Positions 54,220 through 62,848 of a DNA stretch of 64,000 bases are shown piece after piece. The notes beneath the pieces were generated by a model that saw only the letters and a program-made list of their open reading frames with translations, was not told where the DNA came from and did not search any database. Positions within the stretch are counted from its first letter, which is position 1. Each line of letters opens with the position of its first letter. Origin of the DNA: Blastococcus sp. TF02A-30 (GTDB taxonomy: Bacteria > Actinomycetota > Actinomycetes > Mycobacteriales > Geodermatophilaceae); NCBI RefSeq assembly GCF_003319185.1, contig NZ_QOHJ01000005.1, positions 310,001-374,000 of the forward strand. The letters run 5' to 3'. Made by a program: the position numbers and the translations under genes.

Positions 54220-54591
54220 GTGCTGGTGCAGCGGCTCTCCCCGCTCGTGGTCGGCGCGTTCGCCGGGTACGTCGTCCTCGGCGTGGTCGGCCTGGTGCTG
54301 CTGCGCGCGCACATCGGCACCGCGGCCTCGCTCGTCCGCTCGGGTGAACTCCTGCGCGGTCCGGTGCTGCTCGCCGCTCTGGGCGCCCTGAGCTACGCCA
54401 CCAGCTTCGTGCTCTGGCTGGTCGTGCTCGCGCGGGTACCGCTGTCGGTGGCCTATCCCATCGCGGTCGGGGCGACGATCGCGATGAGCACCCTGCTCGC
54501 CTGGCTCCTGCTGCACGAGCCGATGAGCGTGCGCCTCGTGCTCGGCCTGGTCACCATCGTCGTCGGCGTCGCCCTCGTCTCCACGGCCTGA
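54220..54591 (+). CDS. SMR/ArnE-ArnF-like small multidrug-resistance-type membrane protein
   Basis: A 123-residue protein with four membrane helices (VVGAFAGYVVLGVVGLVLL, GPVLLAALGALSYATSFVLWLVVL, VAYPIAVGATIAMSTLLAWLLL, SVRLVLGLVTIVVGVALV). The pattern SYATSFVLWLVVLARVPLSVAYPI is typical of the EmrE/SMR superfamily, including ArnE-ArnF flippase subunits. GTG 54220 starts 2 bases after the preceding stop, so the gene is co-transcribed with the glycosyltransferase and methyltransferase. I infer a role flipping the polyprenyl-phosphate sugar. It converges with the HNH lipoprotein gene with a 4-base gap. Confidence 0.8.
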   Translation: MLVQRLSPLVVGAFAGYVVLGVVGLVLLRAHIGTAASLVRSGELLRGPVLLAALGALSYATSFVLWLVVLARVPLSVAYPIAVGATIAMSTLLAWLLLHEPMSVRLVLGLVTIVVGVALVSTA

Positions 54592-54595
54592 GCGC

Positions 54596-55456
54596 TCACT
54601 CGCAGCCCTCGCCGTCGCCGTCGCCGTCGAAGGACGGTGACCAGCCGGGGTCGCCCTCGCGGATCGGCGCCGCTCCCCGGGCGCGCACGTCGGCGCAGTC
54701 GCGGTAGGTCACCGAGACCTGCGGCGCGGGGACGGCCGGGACCTCGGCGACGGCCTCCCCGGTGGCCGGGAGCGGTTCGTCGGGGCAACCGCCGAGCACG
54801 GTCGCCATGGCGGTGCGCTCGGCCTCGGTGACCCACAGCCCGTAGCCGGCCTTGACCGCCACCTGCCGGGCCACGTAGGCGCAGCGGTAGCCCCGGTTCG
54901 GTGGCAGCCAGGTGGCCGCGTCCCCGTCGCTCTTCTGCATGTTGAGCGGGCCGTCGACGGCGAGCAGGTTGAGCGGGTCGTTGGCGAAGGCGGTGCGCGT
55001 GGCGTCGTCCCACTGCTGCGCGCCCTTCTGCCAGGCGTCGGACAGCGCCACCACGTGGTCGATCTGCACCGCCTCGCTGGTGCCCTCGCCGCGCCGGAAC
55101 TCGATGGTGCGCCCCGAGTACGGGTCGGCCAGGGTGCCGGAGACGACGACGCAGTCGCGGGTCCCCTCGCGGAACGACTCCTCCGTCAGGTCCCGCGCCA
55201 GGACGTCGTTGCGGGTGTCGCAGCCGTTGCGGTCGGTGTCCACCCAGCCGTCGCCGAAGAGCTCGCGCTCGTACCCGGTGCGCGGGGCCCGCCCCTTCAC
55301 CGCGAGGTCGTCCAGTGCGTCGAGCGCCGTGCCCGGCAGGGCCTCGACGGTGCCGCTCGGCTCCCCCGGCGTCGGGCTCGCGGCCTCGGGCAAGCAGCCG
55401 CAGAGGAGGCCGAGGGCGAGGACCGGTGCGGCGAGGGCGCGGACGCGACGGGTCAT
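54596..55456 (-). CDS. Secreted lipoprotein HNH/DUF1524 nuclease with excalibur domain
   Basis: A 286-residue protein. The signal peptide ends in a lipobox (LGLLCGC), then comes a DUF1524/HNH core IDHVVALSDAWQKGAQQW...FANDPLNLLAVDGPLNMQKSDGDAATWLPP with the catalytic-type histidine and metal residues. The protein ends in an excalibur calcium-binding motif (DCADVRARG...FDGDGDGEGCE). It is therefore an exported, probably membrane-attached DNase with a calcium-binding end. ATG 55456 starts the signal peptide; TAGCGT (minus, 55467-55472) is 10 bases upstream. It may take part in nutrient recovery or defence against foreign DNA; both are inference. Confidence 0.85.
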   Translation of the reverse strand: MTRRVRALAAPVLALGLLCGCLPEAASPTPGEPSGTVEALPGTALDALDDLAVKGRAPRTGYERELFGDGWVDTDRNGCDTRNDVLARDLTEESFREGTRDCVVVSGTLADPYSGRTIEFRRGEGTSEAVQIDHVVALSDAWQKGAQQWDDATRTAFANDPLNLLAVDGPLNMQKSDGDAATWLPPNRGYRCAYVARQVAVKAGYGLWVTEAERTAMATVLGGCPDEPLPATGEAVAEVPAVPAPQVSVTYRDCADVRARGAAPIREGDPGWSPSFDGDGDGEGCE

Positions 55457-55466
55457 GGCCCCGTCG

Positions 55467-55472
55467 ACGCTA
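55467..55472 (-). promoter_or_regulatory. Probable -10 element of the HNH lipoprotein gene
   Basis: TAGCGT on the minus strand with 10 bases to ATG 55456 gives a leader of about 3 bases, so near-leaderless. Confidence 0.35.
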
Positions 55473-55522
55473 CGTGCGGGCACGCACCGCCCCGGTCCGC
55501 GACACGCGTGCCGGCCGGCGGC

Positions 55523-56698
55523 TCAGGAGAGGTTCGTCGTGGCCCGGTAGAGGACGGCGGGACCGCGGGCGCTGACCGGGGCGCCGGCCGGGACGAATGC
55601 CGCGCAGCCCTTGCCCAGCACCAGCTCGCCGTCGGACGAGGCCAGGACCGCGGTCCCCTCGGTGCACAGCAGCAGCTGCGGACCGCGGGTGGTCAGGGTG
55701 CCCTGCTGGTCGTCGAGCTGGCACCGGGTGAGGTCGAAGTCCTCCACCGGCACGGGGTAGCGCAGGCCGCCGGGGCCCAGGACCGGGTGGAGGACCGGGA
55801 CCTTGCCGTCGCTGAAGTCCAGCACCTCGATGAGCGCGGCGAGGTCCACGTGCTTGCCGGTGAGCCCACCGCGCAGCACGTTGTCGGAGCTGGCCATCAC
55901 CTCGACGCCGGCACCGGAGAGGTAGGCGTGCAAGTTGCCGGCCGGGAGGAACACCGCCTCGCCCGGCGCCAGCTTGAGGTGGTTGCACATCAGCGAGATG
56001 ACGACGCCGGGGTCGCCCGGGTAGGCCTCGGCCAGCGTGGCCGCCCACCGGTAGGTGTTGATGAACTCGGGGTCGTGCGCGGCGACGAACGTGGCCGCCT
56101 TCGCGGCGACCGCCCCGACCAGCTCGGCGCGGCGGTCCGCGGGCAACGCGAGCAGCTGCGGCACCGCGGCCCGCAGGCCGCCACGGGCCAACGCGGCGAT
56201 CGTCGGCTTGAGCTCCGGCACCTGCAGCTTGGCCAGGCAGTGCAGCGACTCCTCCACCGGCCGGAAGCCGCAGAGCGCCTCGAACGTGGTGAGGGCCAGG
56301 AGCAGCTCGGGCTTGTGGAACGGGTCCTTGAAGGTGCGCGTCGGGTCGTCGCGGGGCACCCCCGCCGACTCCTCGGCGGCGAAGCCCGCCTCGGCCTGCT
56401 CGCTGGTGGGGTGCGCCTGCAACGACAGCGGCTGGTCGGCGGCCAGCACCTTCATGAGGTAGGGCAGCCGAGCACCGAAGCGCTGGAGCACCGCGCCGCC
56501 GAGCAGGGCCTCGGGGTCGGCGGCGATCGCCTCGTCCAGCGGCCGCCCGTCGGGGAGCCGGCTCGGCTCACCCGGGTGCGCGCCCACCCACAGCTCGGCG
56601 TGCGGCCGGTCGGCCGGCACCGGCTGCCCCAGGAGCTCGGGGATGACGATCCGGCTGCCCCAGGGGTAGAAGCGAACGCCGTTGGTGAGCTGCCACAT
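55523..56698 (-). CDS. manA: Mannose-6-phosphate isomerase, class I
   Basis: A 391-residue cupin-type isomerase that interconverts fructose-6-phosphate and mannose-6-phosphate. It has LQAHPTSEQAEAGFAAEE (zinc ligands Q and H), DPFHKPELLLALTTFEALCGFRP (E and H), and the C-terminal MASSDNVLRGGLTGKHVD. It feeds ManB to make mannose-1-phosphate for GDP-mannose. ATG 56698 has no ribosome-binding site; TAGCCT (56708-56713, minus) gives a near-leaderless transcript. It is Rv3255c-like; in mycobacteria the SIS/TobH gene follows directly, whereas here glpD and DUF808 intervene. Confidence 0.94.
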   Translation of the reverse strand: MWQLTNGVRFYPWGSRIVIPELLGQPVPADRPHAELWVGAHPGEPSRLPDGRPLDEAIAADPEALLGGAVLQRFGARLPYLMKVLAADQPLSLQAHPTSEQAEAGFAAEESAGVPRDDPTRTFKDPFHKPELLLALTTFEALCGFRPVEESLHCLAKLQVPELKPTIAALARGGLRAAVPQLLALPADRRAELVGAVAAKAATFVAAHDPEFINTYRWAATLAEAYPGDPGVVISLMCNHLKLAPGEAVFLPAGNLHAYLSGAGVEVMASSDNVLRGGLTGKHVDLAALIEVLDFSDGKVPVLHPVLGPGGLRYPVPVEDFDLTRCQLDDQQGTLTTRGPQLLLCTEGTAVLASSDGELVLGKGCAAFVPAGAPVSARGPAVLYRATTNLS

Positions 56699-56707
56699 CG
56701 TTCGTGC

Positions 56708-56713
56708 AGGCTA
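56708..56713 (-). promoter_or_regulatory. Probable -10 element of manA
   Basis: TAGCCT on the minus strand is 9 bases before ATG 56698. No ribosome-binding site separates them. Confidence 0.4.
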
Positions 56714-56764
56714 CGTCCCGATCTCGGCGGGCTCCACGCCTCACGCCCCCTTCGGGGGAGGGAG

Positions 56765-58543
56765 TCAGCCGGTGGTCGCGCTCCGCGGAGCGTCGGCGAG
56801 TGCGGTCCTGACGTCCGGGGCGCCGAGCCGGGCGGCGTCGGCGGTGCGGTCGTCGGGCATCCGCTGCGACTCCCGCTCGGCCTCGACCCGCGCCTCGTAG
56901 TGGGCGATCTCGCGGGCGAGGAAGTCCTCCTGCCAGCCGTGCACCGAGGCCATGAGCCGGGCGACGTCCGGTGCGGACTCCACGCCCCGGTGCGCGGTCT
57001 CGATCGAGATGCGGGTGCGCCGGGTGAGGACGTCGTCCAGGTGCAGCGCACCCTCGGCGGTGACCGCGTGCACGACCTCCGCCGCCAGGTACTCCGGCGC
57101 GCCGGTCACCGGCCGGCCCAGGGCCGGGTCGGCGGCGACCAGTGCCAGCACGTCGGGGGTCCGGTCCCCGTGCCGGTGCAGCAGCCGCTCGACGGTCTCG
57201 ACGGGCACGCCCGCCCCGGCCGCCAGCGTCCCGGCCGCATCGCGGACCTCCGTCCAGCGGTGCGCGCCGACCAGCGGCAGGTGCGCGGTCCGCGACGCGG
57301 GCACGCCGGGCAGCCCGGCCACCGCGGCGTCGACGGCGTCCTCCGCCATGACCCGGTAGGTCGTGTACTTCCCGCCGGCCACGAGCACCAGCCCCGGCAC
57401 GGGGGTGACGACGGCGTGCTCGCGGGAGAGCCGGCTGGTCTCGTCGGACTCCCCGGCCAGGAGCGGCCGCAGCCCCGCGTACACGCCGAGGATCTGGTCG
57501 GCGGTCACCGGCCGGGTGAGCACCCGGTTGACCTGGTCGAGCAGGTAGGCGATGTCGGCGCTGCTGGCCGCCGGGTGGTCGCGGTCCAGCCGCCACGGGG
57601 TGTCGGTGGTGCCCAGGATCCAGTGCTCGCCCCACGGGATGACGAACAGCACGCTGGTGGGCGTGCGCAGGATCAGCCCGTTCGGGGTGATCTCCGAGCC
57701 GTCGATGGCCGACCTCGGCACCACCAGGTGCACGCCCTTGGAGGCGCGCACCTTGAGGCTGGGCGCCGAGTCGCCGAGCATCGCGCCGATGTCGTCGCTC
57801 CACACGCCGGTCGCGGCCACGACGCTGCGCGCCCGGACGGTGAACGACGTGCCGTCGGTCAGGTCGGCCACCCGGACGCCGACGACCGGCGCCTGCGCCC
57901 CCTCCCCGTCCCGGAGCAGCCCGGTCACCCGGGCGCTGGAGAGCACCCGGGCGCCGTAACCGGCCGCCGTGCGGACCACGGCCAGGGTGTGCCGGGCGTC
58001 GTCGACCTGCGCGTCCCAGTAGCGGATGGCGCCGCGGACGACGTCAGCACGCAGCCCCGGGAAGGCCTCGAGCGTGGCCCGCCGGGACAGGTGCCGGTGG
58101 CGCGGGATCGACCGCTCGGAGGTGAACGCCGCGCCCAGCACGTCGTAGAGCGCCACGCCGGCGCCGTAGTAGGCGCGCTGCCAGGCGGGTGCGGTCAGCG
58201 GCAGCAGGAACGGCAGCGGGCGGACCAGGTGCGGGGCGATCGTCCGCACCAGCCGGGCCCGCTCCTGCAGCGCCTCGTGCACCAGCGGGAAGGCGAACTG
58301 CTCCAGGTAGCGGAGCCCGCCGTGGATGAGCTTGCTGGACCGGCTCGAGGTGCCCGCCGCGAAGTCGCGCGCCTCGAGCAGCGCCACCGACAGCCCCCGG
58401 CTGGCCGCGTCGAGCGCGGCGCCGGCGCCGGTGACCCCGCCGCCGATCACCAGCACGTCGACGACCTCGTCGGGCAGGCGGGCGCGGTCGGCGCGGCGGC
58501 GTTCCGGTGACAGCAGCGTGCGGTCGGTCTCCCCCGGGTGCAT
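56765..58543 (-). CDS. glpD: Aerobic glycerol-3-phosphate dehydrogenase (FAD)
   Basis: A 592-residue FAD dehydrogenase. VDVLVIGGGVTGAGAALDAASRG is the dinucleotide loop; GTSSRSSKLIHGGLRYLEQ is the FAD/substrate motif; and FVIPWGEHWILGTTDTPW and LVAGGKYTTYRVMAEDAVDAA follow. The C-terminal DAO_C domain is complete. It oxidises glycerol-3-phosphate to dihydroxyacetone phosphate and passes electrons to quinone. The ATG at 58543 has AGGAG very close. It lies between manA and the DUF808 gene on the same strand, with a 19-base gap to the latter; its presence here is not part of the mycobacterial order. Confidence 0.95.
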   Translation of the reverse strand: MHPGETDRTLLSPERRRADRARLPDEVVDVLVIGGGVTGAGAALDAASRGLSVALLEARDFAAGTSSRSSKLIHGGLRYLEQFAFPLVHEALQERARLVRTIAPHLVRPLPFLLPLTAPAWQRAYYGAGVALYDVLGAAFTSERSIPRHRHLSRRATLEAFPGLRADVVRGAIRYWDAQVDDARHTLAVVRTAAGYGARVLSSARVTGLLRDGEGAQAPVVGVRVADLTDGTSFTVRARSVVAATGVWSDDIGAMLGDSAPSLKVRASKGVHLVVPRSAIDGSEITPNGLILRTPTSVLFVIPWGEHWILGTTDTPWRLDRDHPAASSADIAYLLDQVNRVLTRPVTADQILGVYAGLRPLLAGESDETSRLSREHAVVTPVPGLVLVAGGKYTTYRVMAEDAVDAAVAGLPGVPASRTAHLPLVGAHRWTEVRDAAGTLAAGAGVPVETVERLLHRHGDRTPDVLALVAADPALGRPVTGAPEYLAAEVVHAVTAEGALHLDDVLTRRTRISIETAHRGVESAPDVARLMASVHGWQEDFLAREIAHYEARVEAERESQRMPDDRTADAARLGAPDVRTALADAPRSATTG

Positions 58544-58562
58544 GGCTCCTACTGTCCCTGGT

Positions 58563-59507
58563 TCAGTGCGCTCCGGCGCGCGCCCCGCGGCGGTGCACCG
58601 TCAGGTTCACCACCAGCACCACCAGCGCCCCGACCACCAGGCCGAGGACGGCGCTGGCGACGGTGTTGGTCAGCCAGCCCAGCACCCCGCCGAACGCTCC
58701 GGTCGCGTCGTGCACCGCCTCCTCGAGGTGGTGCACGAACTCGTAGACCGGGTGGAAGCCCAGCTCGTCGGTGCCCACCAGGATGATGTGGCCGCCGACC
58801 CACAGCATCGCGGCGGTGCCGACGACGGTGAGCGCGGTCAGCAGCTTCGGCATCCCCTTGACCAGCCCGCGGCCGATGCCGGCCACCGCCCGGCCGGACC
58901 GCTGGGCCAGGTTGAGCCCGATGTCGTCCATCTTCACGATCAGGCCCACGACGCCGTACACGAGCACGGTGATGCCGACCGCGACCACTGCCAGGATGAC
59001 CGCCCGGGAGAGGAAGGCCTCGTCGGCGACCTCGTTGAGCGAGATGACCATGATCTCGGCCGACAGGATGAAGTCGGTGCGCACGGCGCCGGAGACGATC
59101 GTCTTCTCGTCCGGCAGCGCGTCCTCCACCGTCGCGTGCTCCTCGGCGTGGCCGGTGAGCCGGTGCCAGATCTTCTCGGCTCCCTCGTAGCAGAGGTAGG
59201 CGCCGCCGACCATGAGGATCGGCGTGAGCAGCCAGTCGAGGAACTGGCTGAGCAGCAGGATCGCCGGGAGGATCAGCAGCAGCTTGTTGCGCAGCGACCC
59301 GAGCGCGATCCGCCGGATGATCGGCAGCTCCCGTTCGGCGTTCAGGCCGTGCACGTACTGCGGCGTGACGGCGGTGTCGTCGACGACGACGCCGGCGGCC
59401 TTGACGCTGGCCCGCCCGGCCGCGGCCCCGATGTCGTCCAACGAGGCGGCCGCGGCCTTCGCGAGCACCGCGACGTCGTCGAGCAGGGCTACCAGTCCAC
59501 CCGCCAA
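58563..59507 (-). CDS. DUF808 family membrane protein
   Basis: A 314-residue membrane protein with an N-terminal soluble lead and about four to five helices (LLLILPAILLLSQFLDWLL, ILMVGGAYLCYEG, AVILAVVAVGITVLVYGVVGL, LLTALTVVGTAAMLWVGGHIIL, SAVLGLVVGALVVLVVNL). KTDFILSAEIMVISL-like and GHIILVGTDELG motifs match DUF808/YedI. Function unknown. TTG 59507 is used because GGAAGG lies 9 bases upstream and no other start is in frame near it. It is the upstream neighbour of glpD and could be co-transcribed. Confidence 0.87.
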   Translation of the reverse strand: MAGGLVALLDDVAVLAKAAAASLDDIGAAAGRASVKAAGVVVDDTAVTPQYVHGLNAERELPIIRRIALGSLRNKLLLILPAILLLSQFLDWLLTPILMVGGAYLCYEGAEKIWHRLTGHAEEHATVEDALPDEKTIVSGAVRTDFILSAEIMVISLNEVADEAFLSRAVILAVVAVGITVLVYGVVGLIVKMDDIGLNLAQRSGRAVAGIGRGLVKGMPKLLTALTVVGTAAMLWVGGHIILVGTDELGFHPVYEFVHHLEEAVHDATGAFGGVLGWLTNTVASAVLGLVVGALVVLVVNLTVHRRGARAGAH

Positions 59508-59609
59508 GGGAAGTCCTTCCGATCGGTCGGCACCCGCGTGCCGTGCCAGAGATGGTGGCGTGCCCGCGGGCTGCGCGCCGGTCGGACCCGCCGGGGGTAC
59601 CCCGAGCGG

Positions 59610-60752
59610 CTAGGGACGCAACGCGCGTTCGTTGTCGAGCACCAACGCCAGGTACACGGCGCTGAAGTCGGCCACGGCCAGCTGCCGGGCCACCCGCGGC
59701 AGCCGCCCGTAGCGCTCCGGTTCCCCGTGCTCGGCCAGCGCGCTGACCGGGACGCCGTGCTCCGCCGCGGTGCGCAGCACCTGGTCGAGAGCCTCCGAGG
59801 CCGATCGGGGATCGCGCTCACCGCCGCCGTCGTGCCCGCCCGCCTCGGCGTCGCGGACGGTGAGCAGCCGTAGCCGGCGGCCCTCGTCCTCGGCGCGATC
59901 GCGGAAGAAGTCGTCCCCGTCCTGGGGCGCCAGCGGGCCGCCCAGGACCGTGCAGGCGGCCACCCGCTGGTCGGGCAGGCGGAAGCCGGGCGCCGGCAAC
60001 CCCGCGAGGGTGGCCAGCTGGTCGGCGACCCGGGTGGCCGCCGCTCCCGCGAGCGGCCCCTCGGCGACGATGACCGGGAGCGCATCCAGCAGCTCCAGCG
60101 CCAGGGTCTTCGCGGGGTTGGCGAAGGTCTCCTGCGCCGGCCCGCACTCCTGGGCGATCTCGTCGAGGGCGGCGGCGGTCGCCTCGGGGTCGGCCGCCTC
60201 CCCGGGGAGCAGCCCGAGCCCGTTCGCCAGGCGCAGCATCGGGGTGAGCAGCGACCAGAGCGTGGTGTGCCGGACGCGGGACGTCGGCAACGGCACGTAG
60301 GGGGCGCGAGCGCTCGAGCACGCCGCGCGCAACGGGGCGTCCTCCGCGCCGATGCCGAGCAGGGCCGCGCCGCGACGGGCCGCCTCGTAGGCCGGCCCCA
60401 CCGCGTACGCGCCGGCGCCGGTCCGCGTCGCGACCACGACGACGTCGCTCGGTCCGACCCACACCGGCAGCGCCGGCCCCGGGACGTGGTCGACGGTCAC
60501 CGGGCTGCCGGGCCCGAGCAGGGCCCGCAGCACCGAGGCGGCGACGGCACCCTCCCGCCGGCCGACGACGACCAGGCCACGCGGCCGGCCGCCGTCGGTG
60601 ATCCGTTGGAGCCCGGCCTCGTCGGTGAGCCGGGTGGTCTCCCGGACCTGCGCGCCGGCGCCGGCGACCGCGGGCAGCAGGCCGCGGGGGTCGCGGGCCC
60701 GCAGCAGCTCGAGGTCGTCGAGGATCTCCTCGGCCAGCTCGGGCGAGATCAT
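59610..60752 (-). CDS. TobH/SIS-domain protein (phosphomannose isomerase-like)
   Basis: A 380-residue SIS-domain protein of the Rv3256c/TobH type. GLVVVGRREGAVAASVLRALLG and VWVGPSDVVVVATRTGAGAYAVGPAYEAARRGAALLGIGAEDAPL are the SIS nucleotide/sugar-phosphate motifs. The second SIS half contains FANPAKTLALELLDALPVIVAEGPLAGAAATRVADQLATLAG. Family members bind sugar phosphates; isomerase activity is not proven. In actinobacteria it lies next to manB, as here. ATG 60752 follows the Trm112 stop by 10 bases. Confidence 0.88.
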   Translation of the reverse strand: MISPELAEEILDDLELLRARDPRGLLPAVAGAGAQVRETTRLTDEAGLQRITDGGRPRGLVVVGRREGAVAASVLRALLGPGSPVTVDHVPGPALPVWVGPSDVVVVATRTGAGAYAVGPAYEAARRGAALLGIGAEDAPLRAACSSARAPYVPLPTSRVRHTTLWSLLTPMLRLANGLGLLPGEAADPEATAAALDEIAQECGPAQETFANPAKTLALELLDALPVIVAEGPLAGAAATRVADQLATLAGLPAPGFRLPDQRVAACTVLGGPLAPQDGDDFFRDRAEDEGRRLRLLTVRDAEAGGHDGGGERDPRSASEALDQVLRTAAEHGVPVSALAEHGEPERYGRLPRVARQLAVADFSAVYLALVLDNERALRP

Positions 60753-60762
60753 GCCGGGCCCC

Positions 60763-60972
60763 TCACGCGCTCCGGTGCCGGGCCTCGTCCAGCAGCAGCA
60801 CCGGGATCCCGTCGCGCACCGGGAAGCCGCGGCCGCAGGTGCTGCACACCAGCTCGCTCGCGGCCTCGTCCACCGTCAGCGGGGTGTGGTGGGCGTCCGG
60901 GCAGGCCAGGATGGCCAGCAGCTCGGGGTCCAGGCCCAGCGGCCCGGCGGTCGTTCCGTTCGGCGTGCTCAT
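60763..60972 (-). CDS. Trm112-family small zinc-binding protein
   Basis: A 69-residue protein of the Trm112/YcaR type: LDPELLAILACPDAHHTPLTV, then LVCSTCGRGFPVRDGIPVLLLDEA. The cysteines (one in ACPD and two in CSTC) fit a zinc site. Members activate methyltransferases or support other enzymes. ATG 60972 overlaps manB's stop by four bases (ATGA), so the two are translationally coupled. An extension upstream in frame has poor coding use. Confidence 0.88.
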   Translation of the reverse strand: MSTPNGTTAGPLGLDPELLAILACPDAHHTPLTVDEAASELVCSTCGRGFPVRDGIPVLLLDEARHRSA

Positions 60973-62333
60973 GCCCGCACCATCTCCAGCACCTCGTCGC
61001 GCAGCTCGGTCATCCGCGCCGAGTCCGGCGCTTCCACGTTCAGCCGCAGCAGCGGCTCGGTGTTGCTGGCCCGCAGGTTGAACCACGCGCCGTCGGGCAG
61101 GGTGACGGTCAGGCCGTCGAGCTCGTCGACCTGCGCGCCGTCGTGGCCTCCGAAGGCCTCGCGCACCTCGGCGGTCCGGGCGGCGGCGTCGGCGACGGTC
61201 GAGTTGATCTCACCCGAGGCTGCGTACCGGGAGTAGCCGGCGGTCAGCTGCGACAGCGGCCGGCTCTGCTCCCCCAGCGCGGCGAGCACGTGCATCGCGG
61301 CGAGCATGCCCGTGTCGGCCCGCCAGAAGTCGCGGAAGTAGTAGTGCGCGGAGTGCTCACCGCCGAACACCGCATCGGTGCGGGCCATCTCGGCCTTGAT
61401 GAACGAGTGGCCCACCCGGGTGCGCACCGGTTCTCCGCCGTGCTCGCGGACGATCTCCGGGACGGCGCGCGAGGTGATCAGGTTGTGGATGATCGTCGTC
61501 CCCCGGCCCTTCGCCAGCTCGCGCACCGCGACCAGGGCGGTGATCGCCGACGGGCTGACCGGCTCCCCGCGCTCGTCGACGACGAAGACCCGGTCGGCGT
61601 CGCCGTCGAAGGCCAGGCCGATGTCGGCGCCGTGCTCGCGCACCGCGGCCTGCACGTCGACGAGGTTGGCCGGGTCGAGGGGGTTGGCCTCGTGGTTCGG
61701 GAAGCTGCCGTCGAGCTCGAAGTAGAGCGGGACGATCTCCAGCGGCAGGTCCGCCAGCACGACCGGGACGGTGTGCCCGCCCATGCCGTTGCCGGCGTCG
61801 ACGACGACCTTCAGCGGCCGGATGGCGGACAGGTCGACCAGCGAGCGCAGGTGACCGGCGTACTCGGCCAGCACGTCGCGCGCGGTGACCACACCGACCC
61901 GCTCGGGCACGCGGTCGTAGGCGTCGCGCTGCGCCCACTCGCGGATGGTGGCCAGGCCGGAGTCCTGCCCGATGGGCGCGGCCCCGGCGCGGCACATCTT
62001 GATGCCGTTGTACTGCGCCGGGTTGTGGCTGGCGGTGAACATCGCACCGGGCACGTCCAGCGAGCCGGCCGCGAAGTACAGCAGGTCGGTGGAGCCGAGA
62101 CCGGCCTCCACGACGTCGACCCCGCGGGCGATGACCCCCTCGGCGAAGGCACGGGACAGCGGGATCGAGGACTCGCGCATGTCGTGGGCGGTCACGACGG
62201 TGGTGGCGCCGCTCTCGTTGCTGACGAACTCGGCGAATGCGCTCCCGATGGCGCGGGCGACGTCCTCGTCCCACTGGTCGGGGACGACGCCGCGGACGTC
62301 GTAGGCCTTGATGATCGAGGAGAGGTCACGCAC
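60969..62333 (-). CDS. manB: Phosphomannomutase/phosphoglucomutase
   Basis: A 454-residue alpha-D-phosphohexomutase with all four signatures: catalytic-serine loop TASHNPAQYNGIKM, metal loop FDGDADRVFVVDERG, sugar-binding GGEHSAHYYFRDFWRADTG, and phosphate-binding RASNTEPLLRLNVEAP. It makes mannose-1-phosphate for GDP-mannose and so supplies lipoglycan and glycan synthesis. GTG 62333 begins the canonical VRDLSSIIKAYDVRG. It is coupled to Trm112 and is 24 bases downstream of DUF3499. Confidence 0.95.
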   Translation of the reverse strand: MRDLSSIIKAYDVRGVVPDQWDEDVARAIGSAFAEFVSNESGATTVVTAHDMRESSIPLSRAFAEGVIARGVDVVEAGLGSTDLLYFAAGSLDVPGAMFTASHNPAQYNGIKMCRAGAAPIGQDSGLATIREWAQRDAYDRVPERVGVVTARDVLAEYAGHLRSLVDLSAIRPLKVVVDAGNGMGGHTVPVVLADLPLEIVPLYFELDGSFPNHEANPLDPANLVDVQAAVREHGADIGLAFDGDADRVFVVDERGEPVSPSAITALVAVRELAKGRGTTIIHNLITSRAVPEIVREHGGEPVRTRVGHSFIKAEMARTDAVFGGEHSAHYYFRDFWRADTGMLAAMHVLAALGEQSRPLSQLTAGYSRYAASGEINSTVADAAARTAEVREAFGGHDGAQVDELDGLTVTLPDGAWFNLRASNTEPLLRLNVEAPDSARMTELRDEVLEMVRA

Positions 62334-62357
62334 GGGGGTGACCCTAAGCGCTGCGAC

Positions 62358-62708
62358 CTAGGGCAGGTCGGGCAGGACGCGCAGGTGGCCGCGGCGGGTG
62401 CCGCTGCCGTCGTCGGCGGGGTCCCGCGGGGGCTCCGGGCGGGCCGCCTCGCGCACGGCGTCGGCCAGGGCGAGCAGGTCGTCACCGGTCGGGCCGGCGT
62501 CCTCGAGGTCGATCTCGTGGCGGACGACCTCCCACCCGCGCGGCACGGTGAGCCGCTCGGCGTGGAACTCGCACAGGTCGTAGCTGTGCGGTTCGGAGAA
62601 CGTCGCCAGCGGACCGACAACGGCTGTCGACTCCGCGTAGACGTAGGTCAGGGTCGCCGCTGCCGGTTGCGCGCAGCCGCTGCGCGAGCAGCGACGTGAC
62701 TGCCTCAC
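62358..62708 (-). CDS. DUF3499 family protein (Rv3258c-like)
   Basis: A 116-residue protein opening CSRSGCAQPAAATLTYVYAESTAVVGPL and containing YDLCEFHAERLTVPRGWEVVRHE, the conserved pattern of DUF3499. The cysteines and the C-x-F-H motif look like a zinc site. Function unknown. GTG 62708 has GAGGAA 7 bases upstream; a second GTG one codon earlier is possible. The acidic tail is rich in Pro/Arg. It is divergent from the metallopeptidase-family gene, as in mycobacteria (Rv3258c-Rv3259). Confidence 0.87.
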   Translation of the reverse strand: MRQSRRCSRSGCAQPAAATLTYVYAESTAVVGPLATFSEPHSYDLCEFHAERLTVPRGWEVVRHEIDLEDAGPTGDDLLALADAVREAARPEPPRDPADDGSGTRRGHLRVLPDLP

Positions 62709-62833
62709 CACCGGTTCCTCACGCAAGGCACAGTAAACCCGGCCGGGGGGCCTCCGCAGCAGGCGCACCGGCGTTTCGGGGCGGCGCGCACCATCCTGCA
62801 CGGGAACCCCGTGGGTCGCGCCGCACCTCGCCG

Positions 62834-62839
62834 TAGGCT
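62834..62839 (+). promoter_or_regulatory. Probable -10 element of the metallopeptidase-family gene
   Basis: TAGGCT lies 9 bases before ATG 62849, giving a leader of about 3 bases. It sits in the 140-base divergent gap 62709-62848; I saw nothing else in that gap. Confidence 0.4.
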
Positions 62840-62848
62840 GCTCGGGTC

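Noticed and set aside
59508-59609. Gene in the gap between DUF808 and the SIS gene
   Set aside because: Only 102 bases, with a small GGAAGTCCTTCC dyad that holds the DUF808 ribosome-binding site.
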